Source: Actinomyces sp. oral taxon 170 str. F0386 (GTDB lineage: Bacteria > Actinomycetota > Actinomycetes > Actinomycetales > Actinomycetaceae). From it: a stretch of DNA of 64,000 nt. Positions 22,960 through 30,718 of the stretch are shown in pieces (within the stretch, counting starts at the first letter, position 1; every line of letters starts with the position of its first letter). The DNA lies in assembly GCF_000195595.1 (NCBI RefSeq), contig NZ_GL882544.1, positions 124,001-188,000 on the forward strand, given 5' to 3'. The position numbers were made by a program, and so were the translations under genes. Below the pieces are notes generated by a model. The model was not told where the DNA came from and made no database searches. It saw nothing but the letters and a program-made list of their open reading frames with translations.

Positions 22960-23817
22960 CTACGCATCACTCTGCGTGGTCTGCTGCAGGGAAGAGGTCA
23001 GCCGTGCGATGTGCAGGGCGAGGTAGGCGGTCTCATCATCAGTGACGATGGTGTTCAGGCGAATCTCCAGCAGATCCCTGATACGCCGGGCCACCCTGTA
23101 GGCATCGGGGTCGGAGGTGCGCAGGGCCTCAGCGACCAGGGAGGACGTACCATCCTCGATCTGCACCGCGGTGCGTGCGCGCACCAGGAAGTAGCGCAGG
23201 TGGACCGCGAAGCGCGCAGCGTTGACGGAGTCCGCATCAAAGGCTTCACCAAAGGACTTCTCCAGCAGTCCCATGACCTGACCAATGAGTCTCGACTGCT
23301 CACTGGCGGCCTGGGCCGAGGGAGCACCGATGGCAGCGGTGAAGAGGTGGAGGGCCAGTGCGACAGCCTCACCGCCAGGCAGCTGGACCTCCTGCGCGGC
23401 GTTGATCTCCTCGACCATGGCCTCGGCCAGCTGCAGTTCCTCGGGATGCAGGTGGGCGACCTCGGCGCGCAGCGGATAGTCCATGGCTAACCCTTGGCGA
23501 ACGCGCTCCATGGCCTGGTTGATGTGGTCGACGACGGCGATCAGGGTCGAGGAGGGAACATCCGTGTTCAGGCCCCGGGCCGCCTTACGGAAGACCCGCT
23601 CGATGAGTGCCAAGCGCTCCAGCGGGATCCCGGCGATAACCTCCGCCACCGATTGGGCGTTATCGGCCAGGACGTAGCGACGGGAGATGAGAGAGGCGTC
23701 GACGTCCTGGCCGCGCTTGCGCTGAAAGCCGAGGCCTCGGCCAGTCAGGATCGCCTCACGCCCAATCTCGTCGCGCGCGAGCACGACATTGTTGTTGAGC
23801 ACCCGCAGTATCTCCAC
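22960..23817 (-). CDS. bglG: BglG/LicT-family transcriptional antiterminator
   Basis: A 285-residue regulator. Residues 1-55 form the RNA-binding CAT domain (LRVLNNNVVLARDEIG, LTGRGLGFQRKRG). Two PRD domains follow, with phosphorylatable His in EVAHLHPEE (PRD1) and in VHLRYF and LALHIARL (PRD2). It should be phosphorylated by BglF when no substrate is present. No SD precedes the GTG at 23817. A CACAAT about six bases upstream could be a -10 element giving a leaderless mRNA, but this is weak. It leads bglG-bglF-bglA. Confidence 0.94.
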   Translation of the reverse strand: MEILRVLNNNVVLARDEIGREAILTGRGLGFQRKRGQDVDASLISRRYVLADNAQSVAEVIAGIPLERLALIERVFRKAARGLNTDVPSSTLIAVVDHINQAMERVRQGLAMDYPLRAEVAHLHPEELQLAEAMVEEINAAQEVQLPGGEAVALALHLFTAAIGAPSAQAASEQSRLIGQVMGLLEKSFGEAFDADSVNAARFAVHLRYFLVRARTAVQIEDGTSSLVAEALRTSDPDAYRVARRIRDLLEIRLNTIVTDDETAYLALHIARLTSSLQQTTQSDA

Positions 23818-23837
23818 GAACTGATTGTGCCATGAGC

Positions 23838-23867
23838 CGCTCGCCCCCGAATGGCGAAGAGCGAGCG
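23838..23867. terminator. Hairpin between mop and bglG
   Basis: CGCTCGC at 23838-23844 and GCGAGCG at 23861-23867 are exact inverted repeats with a 16-base spacer. They lie in the 117 bases after the mop stop and before bglG. No T-run is present. The best guess is the 3' end of the mop transcript. Confidence 0.4.
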
Positions 23868-23934
23868 CCCACTAGCACGAGATGGGAGATGACCCAGGAT
23901 AGCCCCGATGCCGGTGTGACCGACCCAGTCCCAC

Positions 23935-24147
23935 TCAGTCCTGGAGGCCCACCATGACGGAGGACGCCTTGACGACAGCAACCGCCTTCTTTCCCTCTGC
24001 CAGCTCGAGCTCCTCGATAGCCGCGTTGGTGACGGAGGAGGTGATGATGACGCCGGGAGCAACCTCAATCTTGACGACGCCGTTGACGGCCCCCTTCTCA
24101 ATGGAGACGACGGTTCCGGGCAGCTGGTTGCGGGCGGAGATCTTCAT
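23935..24147 (-). CDS. Mop-type molybdopterin/molybdate-binding protein
   Basis: A 70-residue single TOBE/Mop domain: MKISARNQLPGTVVSIEKG, VNGVVKIEV and the closing KASSVMVG are all family signatures. Free Mop proteins form hexamers that store molybdate or tungstate. The ATG at 24147 follows AAAGGAAG. No modABC transporter or molybdoenzyme is adjacent, so the partner must be elsewhere. It lies 56 bases after uvrC and may be transcribed with it. Confidence 0.9.
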   Translation of the reverse strand: MKISARNQLPGTVVSIEKGAVNGVVKIEVAPGVIITSSVTNAAIEELELAEGKKAVAVVKASSVMVGLQD

Positions 24148-24203
24148 GAAAGCTTCCTTTCGAGTTGATGCCTGCCAGTCCAGAGCACTGTGAAATCACA
24201 CTA

Positions 24204-26357
24204 CTATTCAATATCTGGACTGTTGAGATGAGCCAAAATACTACCCGCCAAAGCCGGACCGATGCCCTTGACACGGGTGATGTCATCCACATCTGCTTGC
24301 CGGATCCGTTTGACGGAACCGAACTCTCGCAGGAGCGCAGTCTGGCGTGCGGGTCCCAGACCGGGGATCCCGTCCAGGACGGAGCGGGTCATACCGGACG
24401 AGCGCTTCTTGCGGTGGTGGGTGATGGCGAAGCGGTGGGACTCGTCACGCAGGTGCTGGAGCAGGTAGAGGGCCGGGGACGTGCGCGGGAGGATGACGGG
24501 GAACTCCTCTCCCGGCACCCACACCTCCTCCAGGCGCTTTGCCAGTCCGATGAGCGGCACGTCGATGCTGAGCTCGTCGAGGACGGCGCGGGCGGCATTG
24601 ACCTGCGGCAGGCCTCCGTCGACGACGACCAGCCCGGGCGCGTAGGAGAAGCGTCGGGCCCGACCGGTCTCAGGGTCGATGGGACCGGAGGCGACGGCGA
24701 CACCCTCGGCGTCCTCGACCTCCTCGGCCACCCGGATGGCGGCCTCGCCCTGCCCCTGCTCGGCGATGAGCCGTTTGAACCGCCGGGTGAGGACCTCGTG
24801 CATGGCCGCAGTGTCATCAGTGGCGCCGTTGCCATCCGGGCCACGCACCGTGAAGCGGCGGTAGTCCGACTTGCGCGGCGCACCGTCCTCGAAGACTACC
24901 ATGGAGCCGACCTGGTAAGTGCCCTGGGTGTGGGAGATGTCGTAGCACTCGACACGCAGGGGCGCCTCAGGCAGGTCGAGGGCCTCGGCGAGCTCATCGA
25001 GTGCCAGGGCCCTTTGGGTGAGGTCACCGGCGCGACGAGTCTTGTGCAAGCGCAAGGCCTCTTCGGCGTTCTTGCGCACTGTGCCCATAAGAGCGGCCTT
25101 GTCCCCGCGCTTCGGGACACGCAGATCGACCTTCCCCTCGCGAAGCCCTTCCAGCCAGGCACGCACGGTGGCGGCGTTGCTGGGCATCTCGGGGACCAGG
25201 ATCTCTCTGGGCACCGCGGTGGTGGCCGTGTGGGCGACGTCGTCGACGCTGGTGGCGGCCGACTCGCCGCTGCGCCTGGAGGAGGTGTGAGAGGGACCAT
25301 TCTGTCCGCTGCGAGGCTGAGGATTGGAAGGGGCGCGGTCACCCACCCCGACTGAGGTGGTGGTGCCCGAGGAGGTGGGGGCCCCACCCAGGTGGATGGC
25401 CCCATCGTCGGCGGGATCGAGGAGGGAGGCATAGACCTGCTCAAGGAGGCGTTCGATGAGCTCGGCGTCTCCGGCGTCGTCAATGAGGTCGATGACCCAG
25501 CCACGCTGCCCACGTACCCGGCCGCCGCGCACGTGGAAGACCTGGACCGCGGCCTCAAGCTCGTCGCGGACCAGCGCGAAGACGTCGGCATCGGTGGCGT
25601 CTGGCAGGACGACGGCGTTGCCCTCGATGACCTTGCGCAGCGCGCCGGCGTCGTCACGCAGGCGGGCCGCCTTCTCGAAGTCGAGGGCTGCCGCGGCAGC
25701 CTTCATCTCAAACTCCACCTGGCGCAGATAGGGACCGGTGCGGCCGGCCATGAAGGCACAGAAGTCCTCAGCCAGCGCCCGATGATCCTCCGGGCTGATG
25801 CGGCCCACGCACGGCGCCGAGCACTTGTCGATGTAGCCGAGTAAGCAGGGGCGTCCCGATGCCTGGGCGCGGCGGAAGACACCTGCGGAGCAGGAGCGGA
25901 CGGGGAAGACGCGCAGCAGCTGGTCGACGGTCTCGCGGATGGACCAGACCTGGACGAAGGGCCCGAAGTAACGGGTGCCGGGTTTGCGGGCACCGCGGAC
26001 CACCTGGACCCGGGGGTAGGTCTCCCCCATCGTCACCGCCAGGTAGGGATAGGACTTGTCGTCCTTGTACATGACGTTGAAGCGGGGGTTGAACTCCTTG
26101 ATCCAGGAGTACTCCAGGGCGAGGGACTCGACCTCAGTAGACACGACGGTCCACTCCACGGCGCAGGCGGTGGTCACCATCTTCTGGGTGCGCGGGTGGA
26201 GAGCGGTGAGGTCCTGGAAGTAGCTGGACAGGCGCTGGCGCAGGTTCTTGGCCTTGCCGACGTAGACGACGCGTCCTTGACCATCCAGGAAGCGATAGAC
26301 GCCCGGGGACGTGGGGATCTCGCCCGGAGCGGGGCGGTACGTCGAGGGGTCGGCCAT
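24204..26357 (-). CDS. uvrC: UvrABC excinuclease subunit C
   Basis: A 717-residue dual-incision nuclease of nucleotide excision repair. It has the GIY-YIG domain ([19 protein letters not shown]), a UVR motif near residue 225 ([13 protein letters not shown]), the RNase H-like nuclease ([21 protein letters not shown]) and tandem HhH ([28 protein letters not shown]). Residues about 314-381 are a Ser/Thr/Gly-rich insertion absent from most relatives, just before the conserved VPREILVP. The ATG at 26357 starts the GIY-YIG fold; the in-frame extension upstream enters the tRNA-uvrC gap. In most actinobacteria rapZ follows directly. Confidence 0.96.
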   Translation of the reverse strand: MADPSTYRPAPGEIPTSPGVYRFLDGQGRVVYVGKAKNLRQRLSSYFQDLTALHPRTQKMVTTACAVEWTVVSTEVESLALEYSWIKEFNPRFNVMYKDDKSYPYLAVTMGETYPRVQVVRGARKPGTRYFGPFVQVWSIRETVDQLLRVFPVRSCSAGVFRRAQASGRPCLLGYIDKCSAPCVGRISPEDHRALAEDFCAFMAGRTGPYLRQVEFEMKAAAAALDFEKAARLRDDAGALRKVIEGNAVVLPDATDADVFALVRDELEAAVQVFHVRGGRVRGQRGWVIDLIDDAGDAELIERLLEQVYASLLDPADDGAIHLGGAPTSSGTTTSVGVGDRAPSNPQPRSGQNGPSHTSSRRSGESAATSVDDVAHTATTAVPREILVPEMPSNAATVRAWLEGLREGKVDLRVPKRGDKAALMGTVRKNAEEALRLHKTRRAGDLTQRALALDELAEALDLPEAPLRVECYDISHTQGTYQVGSMVVFEDGAPRKSDYRRFTVRGPDGNGATDDTAAMHEVLTRRFKRLIAEQGQGEAAIRVAEEVEDAEGVAVASGPIDPETGRARRFSYAPGLVVVDGGLPQVNAARAVLDELSIDVPLIGLAKRLEEVWVPGEEFPVILPRTSPALYLLQHLRDESHRFAITHHRKKRSSGMTRSVLDGIPGLGPARQTALLREFGSVKRIRQADVDDITRVKGIGPALAGSILAHLNSPDIE

Positions 26358-26473
26358 GCCCGCTAGGGTAGACGCCAACCTCCCTCGTCCACGACGCGTT
26401 GCTCCACAACCGGTTCGCCACCCGCCCAAACGACGAAGGCCGGAGCCGGCAGGACTCAGGCCTTCGTGTGTGG

Positions 26474-26545
26474 TGGGCGATACTGGGATCGAACCAGTGA
26501 CCTCTTCCGTGTCAGGGAAGCGCGCTCCCGCTGCGCCAATCGCCC
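26474..26545 (-). tRNA. tRNA-Val (GAC)
   Basis: The RNA opens GGGCGAT and closes ATCGCCC with discriminator A. The anticodon arm TTCCC-TGACACG-GGAA region places GAC in the loop, and the T arm is CTGGTTCGATCCCAG. CCA (26473-26471) follows the discriminator in the DNA. It is the last of three minus-strand tRNAs and lies one base after tRNA-Cys. Confidence 0.95.
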
Positions 26546-26546
26546 G

Positions 26547-26617
26547 AGGTGGGTACCGGATTCGAACCGGTGTAAACGGCTTTGCAGGCCGGTGCCTAGC
26601 CTCTCGGCCAACCCACC
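26547..26617 (-). tRNA. tRNA-Cys (GCA)
   Basis: A 71-base cloverleaf with acceptor GGTGGGT/ACCCACC, discriminator U (usual for Cys), anticodon loop CTGCAAA giving GCA, and T arm CCGGTTCGAATCCGG. CCA is not encoded. It sits between tRNA-Gly and tRNA-Val, a common actinobacterial Gly-Cys-Val cluster. Confidence 0.95.
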
Positions 26618-26654
26618 ATGAGAATGCTGGGGCTGGGCGCTCCCGGCTCCTCGG

Positions 26655-26727
26655 AGCGGATGACGGGACTCGAACCCGCGACCCTCACCTTGGCAAGGTG
26701 ATGCTCTACCAACTGAGCCACATCCGC
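26655..26727 (-). tRNA. tRNA-Gly (GCC)
   Basis: A 73-base cloverleaf with acceptor GCGGATG/CATCCGC, discriminator U, anticodon loop TTGCCAA giving GCC, and T arm GCGGGTTCGAGTCCCGT. It is first of the minus-strand tRNA cluster. CCA is not encoded. Confidence 0.95.
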
Positions 26728-26835
26728 GTGATTCCTCACGGTTCGCCCGAACCGCTCGGTGCTGGAAAACCATAGCATCACGATCGCGCCGACAGGCAAA
26801 CAGCATCGTGGTGATTCACCTCACCGAGCAGGCAT

Positions 26836-26865
26836 TTGCTCCCGCGGCGCGCGCCTGGCTAGGGT
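26836..26865 (+). promoter_or_regulatory. Candidate promoter of tRNA-Val (CAC)
   Basis: TTGCTC (26836-26841) and TAGGGT (26860-26865) are separated by 18 bases, and the mature tRNA starts 12 bases later. The same -35 word occurs upstream of tRNA-Leu at 54796. The match to consensus is partial. Confidence 0.35.
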
Positions 26866-26877
26866 TAGCGCCGCACC

Positions 26878-26950
26878 GGGCGATTGGCTCAGGGGTTAGA
26901 GCGCCTCGTTCACACCGAGGAGGTCACTGGTTCGATTCCAGTATCGCCCA
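26878..26950 (+). tRNA. tRNA-Val (CAC)
   Basis: A 73-base cloverleaf on the opposite strand to the other cluster: acceptor GGGCGAT/ATCGCCC, discriminator A, anticodon loop TTCACAC giving CAC, and T arm CTGGTTCGATTCCAG. It shares most of its acceptor and T arm with tRNA-Val (GAC) nearby. A T-run terminator follows at 26979. Confidence 0.95.
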
Positions 26951-26978
26951 CCGCAGTATCTTGACATCAAGTTGACAG

Positions 26979-27003
26979 TACCCGCCCCAAGGGCGGGTAT
27001 TTT
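26979..27003 (+). terminator. Intrinsic terminator after tRNA-Val (CAC)
   Basis: TACCCGCCC (26979-26987) pairs perfectly with GGGCGGGTA (26991-26999) around a three-base loop and runs into TTTT. It is one of the few hairpins in the window with a canonical T-run. Confidence 0.85.
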
Positions 27004-27090
27004 CGCATCACCCTGCTCTGCAAGCAGACGAGCAGAGGCGGGCTCAGAATCAGCCTCTCACTATGGATGCCGTCACAGTCTCCACTCCAC

Positions 27091-27117
27091 TGTCACGATT
27101 CGATGCACCGATGTGTC
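27091..27117 (+). promoter_or_regulatory. Candidate ECF41-type promoter of the oxidoreductase-sigma operon
   Basis: TGTCACG (27091-27097), 16 bases, then TGTC (27114-27117) resembles the published ECF41 pattern TGTCACA-N16-CGTC with one mismatch in each half. Transcription would begin about eight bases later, at or next to the ATG at 27126. The site lies within the in-frame extension from 27063, an additional reason to prefer the later start. Confidence 0.45.
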
Positions 27118-27125
27118 TGATGGGT

Positions 27126-28220
27126 ATGAGTCCAACGCATCGCACCACCATCGTCATCATCGGGGCCGGGTACGCCGGGATCATGGCAGCCAACCGGATC
27201 GCTTCTCACCCAATGGCCACCGCCCTCACACGTGTTCGCCTCATCAGTGCCTCGGCGCACCTTGTCGAGCGTATTCGTCTGCATGAGGCTCTTCGTGCTG
27301 AAGAAGACCCGGTACGACCCTTGTCCGAGCTGCTCAACCCAGCCATCGACGTTGTCATCGGCCACGCGACCAGCATCGATCGCAAACGGGGTGTCGTCCA
27401 TCTTTCCGACGGCGACCCCATTCCCTTCGACCAGGTCGTCTTGGCGACCGGCAGCACCAGCCGGGCACCTGCTGGAGCCCTGCCGATCTCCGGGATCGCC
27501 GATCTGCAGCCGCTTCGAGATGAACTTGTCGGCTCTTCACACACGCGCATTCGCGTCGTCGGAGGTGGTCTCACCGGGATCGAGACCGCCGCGGAACTTG
27601 CTGAGCAAGGATTCGATGTTGAGATCGTCGACTCCGGCACCGTTGGCTCCCACCTCGGTGCGCGAGCCCGCAAGCAGGCCTCTCGCCAACTGCGTCAGAT
27701 GGGCTGCACGGTGACCGACGACCATATGTGCCAGCCCGAGCCCGGCATGCTCACCATATGGACCGCAGGTTTTGCACCGGTCACTGTTCCGTGCGATCCA
27801 CCAGTGCCAACCTCTTCCGACGGGCGCATCGTGGTCAACAGGTTCCTACGCTCGCCCGACGATCCCAGGATTACCGCGATCGGGGATTGCGCTGCGCCTC
27901 CGGCCTCGCACCTGCGCCCCAGCTGCGCCTCAGCCCTGTCTCTGGGAGCCGTAGCCGCTGATATCCTCATCTCCGACGTACTGAAGACACCACCGCCGTC
28001 CAACACGGGGGTCGGTTATGTCATGCGCTGCGTCTCGCTGGGACGCAACCGCGGCCTCGTCGAGCACGTAAGTCCGGACGACGTTCCCAACGGTCCTGTC
28101 CTGACGGGGAGAATGGCCCGGCGAGTCAAGGACTGGGTCATGGACCGCACTACTCAGTGGTTGATCGAAGAGGCTCAGCGCTCCGGCTCGTACCGCATTG
28201 TGAGAGGCCCATCTCAATGA
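27126..28220 (+). CDS. FAD-dependent NAD(P)/disulfide-type oxidoreductase, ECF41-linked
   Basis: A 364-residue flavoprotein with an N-terminal FAD Rossmann motif (TTIVIIGAGYAGIMAANRI), a second dinucleotide motif (IRVVGGGLTGIETAAELAE) and a closing FAD contact (ITAIGDCAAPPAS). The pattern matches the NDH-2-like oxidoreductases found beside ECF41 sigma genes. No membrane anchor is seen. The substrate is unknown. The next gene overlaps its stop by four bases (ATGA), so the pair is one operon. Starts at 27063 and 27120 are also in frame; 27126 was chosen because the FAD fold and a candidate promoter directly flank it. Confidence 0.85.
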   Translation: MSPTHRTTIVIIGAGYAGIMAANRIASHPMATALTRVRLISASAHLVERIRLHEALRAEEDPVRPLSELLNPAIDVVIGHATSIDRKRGVVHLSDGDPIPFDQVVLATGSTSRAPAGALPISGIADLQPLRDELVGSSHTRIRVVGGGLTGIETAAELAEQGFDVEIVDSGTVGSHLGARARKQASRQLRQMGCTVTDDHMCQPEPGMLTIWTAGFAPVTVPCDPPVPTSSDGRIVVNRFLRSPDDPRITAIGDCAAPPASHLRPSCASALSLGAVAADILISDVLKTPPPSNTGVGYVMRCVSLGRNRGLVEHVSPDDVPNGPVLTGRMARRVKDWVMDRTTQWLIEEAQRSGSYRIVRGPSQ

Positions 28221-29113
28221 CTGCTTCCGACCAACCCGCAGATATCGACAACAGGTCCGGTCAGGATTTCGAGGAGCATCGCGCCGTACTGTTCACCCTC
28301 GCCTACAGCATGCTCGGTAGCGCGGCGGAGGCCGAGGACATCGTGCAGGAGACATGGCTGCGCCGCCAACGCGTCAGGGAACCGGTCCGGCAGGAGCGCG
28401 CGCTGCTGTGCCGCATCGCCACACGCCTGGCACTCAACGCGCTGCGCTCCGAGGCCAACCGGAAGGAGTCCTACCTGGGACCGTGGCTTCCCGAGCCGGT
28501 CGCCACCGAGGCAGACCTGGCCGACGACCTGATCCTGGCGGAGACGGTCTCTCAGGCGACGCTCATGGTACTGGAGACCCTCTCCCCCGCCGAACGCGCA
28601 GCATTCCTCCTGGTAGAGGTCTTCTCCCTGTCGTCGGCGGAGACCGGTCGCATCATCGATGCATCCGACACCGCCGTGCGCCAGCTGGTGCACCGTGCGC
28701 GCACCCGGCTGCAAGAAGGACGAGCACACCGACGCGCCAACCCCTCTCCCGAGCTGTGGACCGAGCTGACCAGCGCCATTCGCTCGGGAGACCTGGCGAC
28801 CACCGTACGACTACTGGCTCCCGACGCCGTACTCGTGTCCGACGGTGGAGGCCGAGCCTCGGCGGCACGCCGTCCCGTCCGAGGCGCGGAGTCCGTGGCT
28901 CGCTTCCTTATCGGCGTCGCCGCGAAGACGCCGCAGTTCGATGTGGCACCGGCGTGGATCAACGGGGAGCTCGCAGCCGTGGTCAGCAGTTCCGAGAACG
29001 TAGAGTTCGTGGTCTTCCTGGTTGCTTCCGAGGCTGGTGTTCAGCAGGTTCTCATCGTCCGCAACCCCGACAAGCTCATGCGTATCGACAAGCCAGTGAG
29101 ATTGTCCCGCTGA
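28217..29113 (+). CDS. ECF41-family RNA polymerase sigma factor
   Basis: A 298-residue ECF sigma factor with region 2 (FTLAYSMLGSAAEAEDIVQETWLR), region 4 (LSPAERAAFLLVEVFSLSS) and a C-terminal SnoaL-like domain. All three ECF41 marker motifs are present: WLPEP between the regions, DGGGR in the SnoaL-like domain and NPDKL near the end. In this family the extra domain replaces an anti-sigma factor and tunes activity. The usual partner is a neighbouring oxidoreductase, epimerase or carboxymuconolactone decarboxylase; here it is the overlapping flavoprotein. The ATG at 28217 overlaps that stop. Confidence 0.93.
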   Translation: MTASDQPADIDNRSGQDFEEHRAVLFTLAYSMLGSAAEAEDIVQETWLRRQRVREPVRQERALLCRIATRLALNALRSEANRKESYLGPWLPEPVATEADLADDLILAETVSQATLMVLETLSPAERAAFLLVEVFSLSSAETGRIIDASDTAVRQLVHRARTRLQEGRAHRRANPSPELWTELTSAIRSGDLATTVRLLAPDAVLVSDGGGRASAARRPVRGAESVARFLIGVAAKTPQFDVAPAWINGELAAVVSSSENVEFVVFLVASEAGVQQVLIVRNPDKLMRIDKPVRLSR

Positions 29114-29131
29114 CCTCATTGCGATCCATCG

Positions 29132-30508
29132 TCAGATCCGGGCGCCGTCGGCGATCCTTCCGGGAGACCCCTCCTGGCTCACGAGCGCCTCACCAGTGGC
29201 GACGACGCCGGATCCGAAGGTCCAGTCGCCCTCCACGGTCAGCGACTGTGCGCCCTTGATCGATGGGACACCATCAGGGAACCGGGCCTCGAAGTCCTGG
29301 ATCTTCTTGTAGAAGCGCGGGTCGAGCTTCACGGTGCAGGCCCGCTCCGGGACCATCTGCAGCAGGCCGTCGTCGTCAACCTCGTAGACGTCCGAACGCA
29401 CCAGCAGCAGGTCGTTGGTGGTCTTGACCGGCAGGAAGCGGGAACGGGGCACCTCGATGGCGGTCGCCCCCTCGAAGGCCTCCACCGCCGCCCCCATGGC
29501 GGTTTCCAGCTGGATGACCGGGACCGACGAGGAGTCGGCGGGATCGACCGTTTTGCTGTTCTTGATGAGTGGCAGCCCGAGGATCCCGCCCCGCTCGGCC
29601 AGGGTGTCGCGCAGGACCTTGAGGTCGAACCACAGGTTGTTGGTGTGGAAGAAGGGGTGGCGGAACTGGTCGGTGAAGTAGTGCATCTGGTCCTCCGGCG
29701 TCTGGGCCGTGTCGCGCAGGATGATGCGTCCGTCGCTCTTTCGCACCGCTAGGTGCCCACCCTTGACGTCGGCCGGCGTACGCCGGCACATCTCCGGCGC
29801 GTAGGGGGCGCCCGAGGCTGCGAACCAGCCCGCGATCCTCGCTGACGGTGCTGCCCCGAGGTTGTCGGAGTTGGCGGTCATGGCATACCGGTAGCCCTTG
29901 TCCAGCAGCGCGTCAAGCAGTCCGGAGGCGAGCAGAGCGGTGTAGATGTCGCCGTGTCCCGGCGGGCACCACTCGAGCTCGGGGTCGGCCTCCCACTCCA
30001 CGGGAGTCAGATCGTCTGCACGCAGCTTGGGCTCGCGATTCTGCAGGAAGTCCAGGGGCAGGCCATCGACCTGGATCTCGGGATGCCCGGCCAGCGCCTC
30101 CAGGGAGTCCTCGCGAGTACGGAAGGAGTTCATGAGGATGAGCGGCAGGCTCACCCCGTAGCGGCGACGGGCTGCCGTCACCTGGTCGACCAGCAGGTCG
30201 AGGAAGGTCTTGCCGTCGCGCACCGGCAGGAGGGACTTGGCGCGGTCCAAGCCCATCGAGGTGCCCAGACCGCCGTTGAGCCGAATGAGGACCGTCCTGC
30301 TCAGCGCCTCCCGAGCCTCCTCCTCACTGACCTCGATGTCGGAGAGGGAGTCGATCTGCGTGAGTGGCTCAATGGTCTCCTCGGGAATGAGCCCCGTGGC
30401 TCCCGCCTCCAAGGACTGGTAGTAGTGCGTGAAGACCGTGATGGCCTGCTCGGCGACGCCCGCGTCGCGCATCTTGTGCTGGGCAGCGGTGAGTCCGTTC
30501 TCGCTCAT
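29132..30508 (-). CDS. UTP-glucose-1-phosphate uridylyltransferase, UDPGP (eukaryote-like) family
   Basis: A 458-residue enzyme making UDP-glucose. It belongs to the UDPGP family rather than GalU: the nucleotide-binding loop is RLNGGLGTSMGL, followed by KSLLPVRDGKTFLDL and WCPPGHGDIYTAL, with NSDNLGA for metal and sugar. The C-terminal part forms a left-handed beta-helix (KIQDFEARFPDGVPS). Bifidobacteria and relatives carry similar enzymes for galactose and nucleotide-sugar use. It converges with the sigma factor, 18 bases away, and is divergent from the DUF2339 gene. Confidence 0.92.
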   Translation of the reverse strand: MSENGLTAAQHKMRDAGVAEQAITVFTHYYQSLEAGATGLIPEETIEPLTQIDSLSDIEVSEEEAREALSRTVLIRLNGGLGTSMGLDRAKSLLPVRDGKTFLDLLVDQVTAARRRYGVSLPLILMNSFRTREDSLEALAGHPEIQVDGLPLDFLQNREPKLRADDLTPVEWEADPELEWCPPGHGDIYTALLASGLLDALLDKGYRYAMTANSDNLGAAPSARIAGWFAASGAPYAPEMCRRTPADVKGGHLAVRKSDGRIILRDTAQTPEDQMHYFTDQFRHPFFHTNNLWFDLKVLRDTLAERGGILGLPLIKNSKTVDPADSSSVPVIQLETAMGAAVEAFEGATAIEVPRSRFLPVKTTNDLLLVRSDVYEVDDDGLLQMVPERACTVKLDPRFYKKIQDFEARFPDGVPSIKGAQSLTVEGDWTFGSGVVATGEALVSQEGSPGRIADGARI

Positions 30509-30718
30509 GACACGTAGCCTAACCCAGGCTGACCGTTCTTGGGGTAGTTTGTTCGACTCTGTTCGTTTGCGAGATGATGGGCGCCCCTTGCAGGCTCAGC
30601 AGGTTTTCCACAGGGGAGTTTTTCCTTTTGCTGACTTCGACATCTCCCCTATTCTCGTTTGAACCGGTCGAGTGATGAGCTGCCTGCCTTCGGGCACCGA
30701 GTGACCAGGAGAACCGTC

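Noticed and set aside
26640-27060. Possible mobile-element integration at the tRNA cluster
   Set aside because: No integrase, no duplicated tRNA ends and no att-like repeats were seen.
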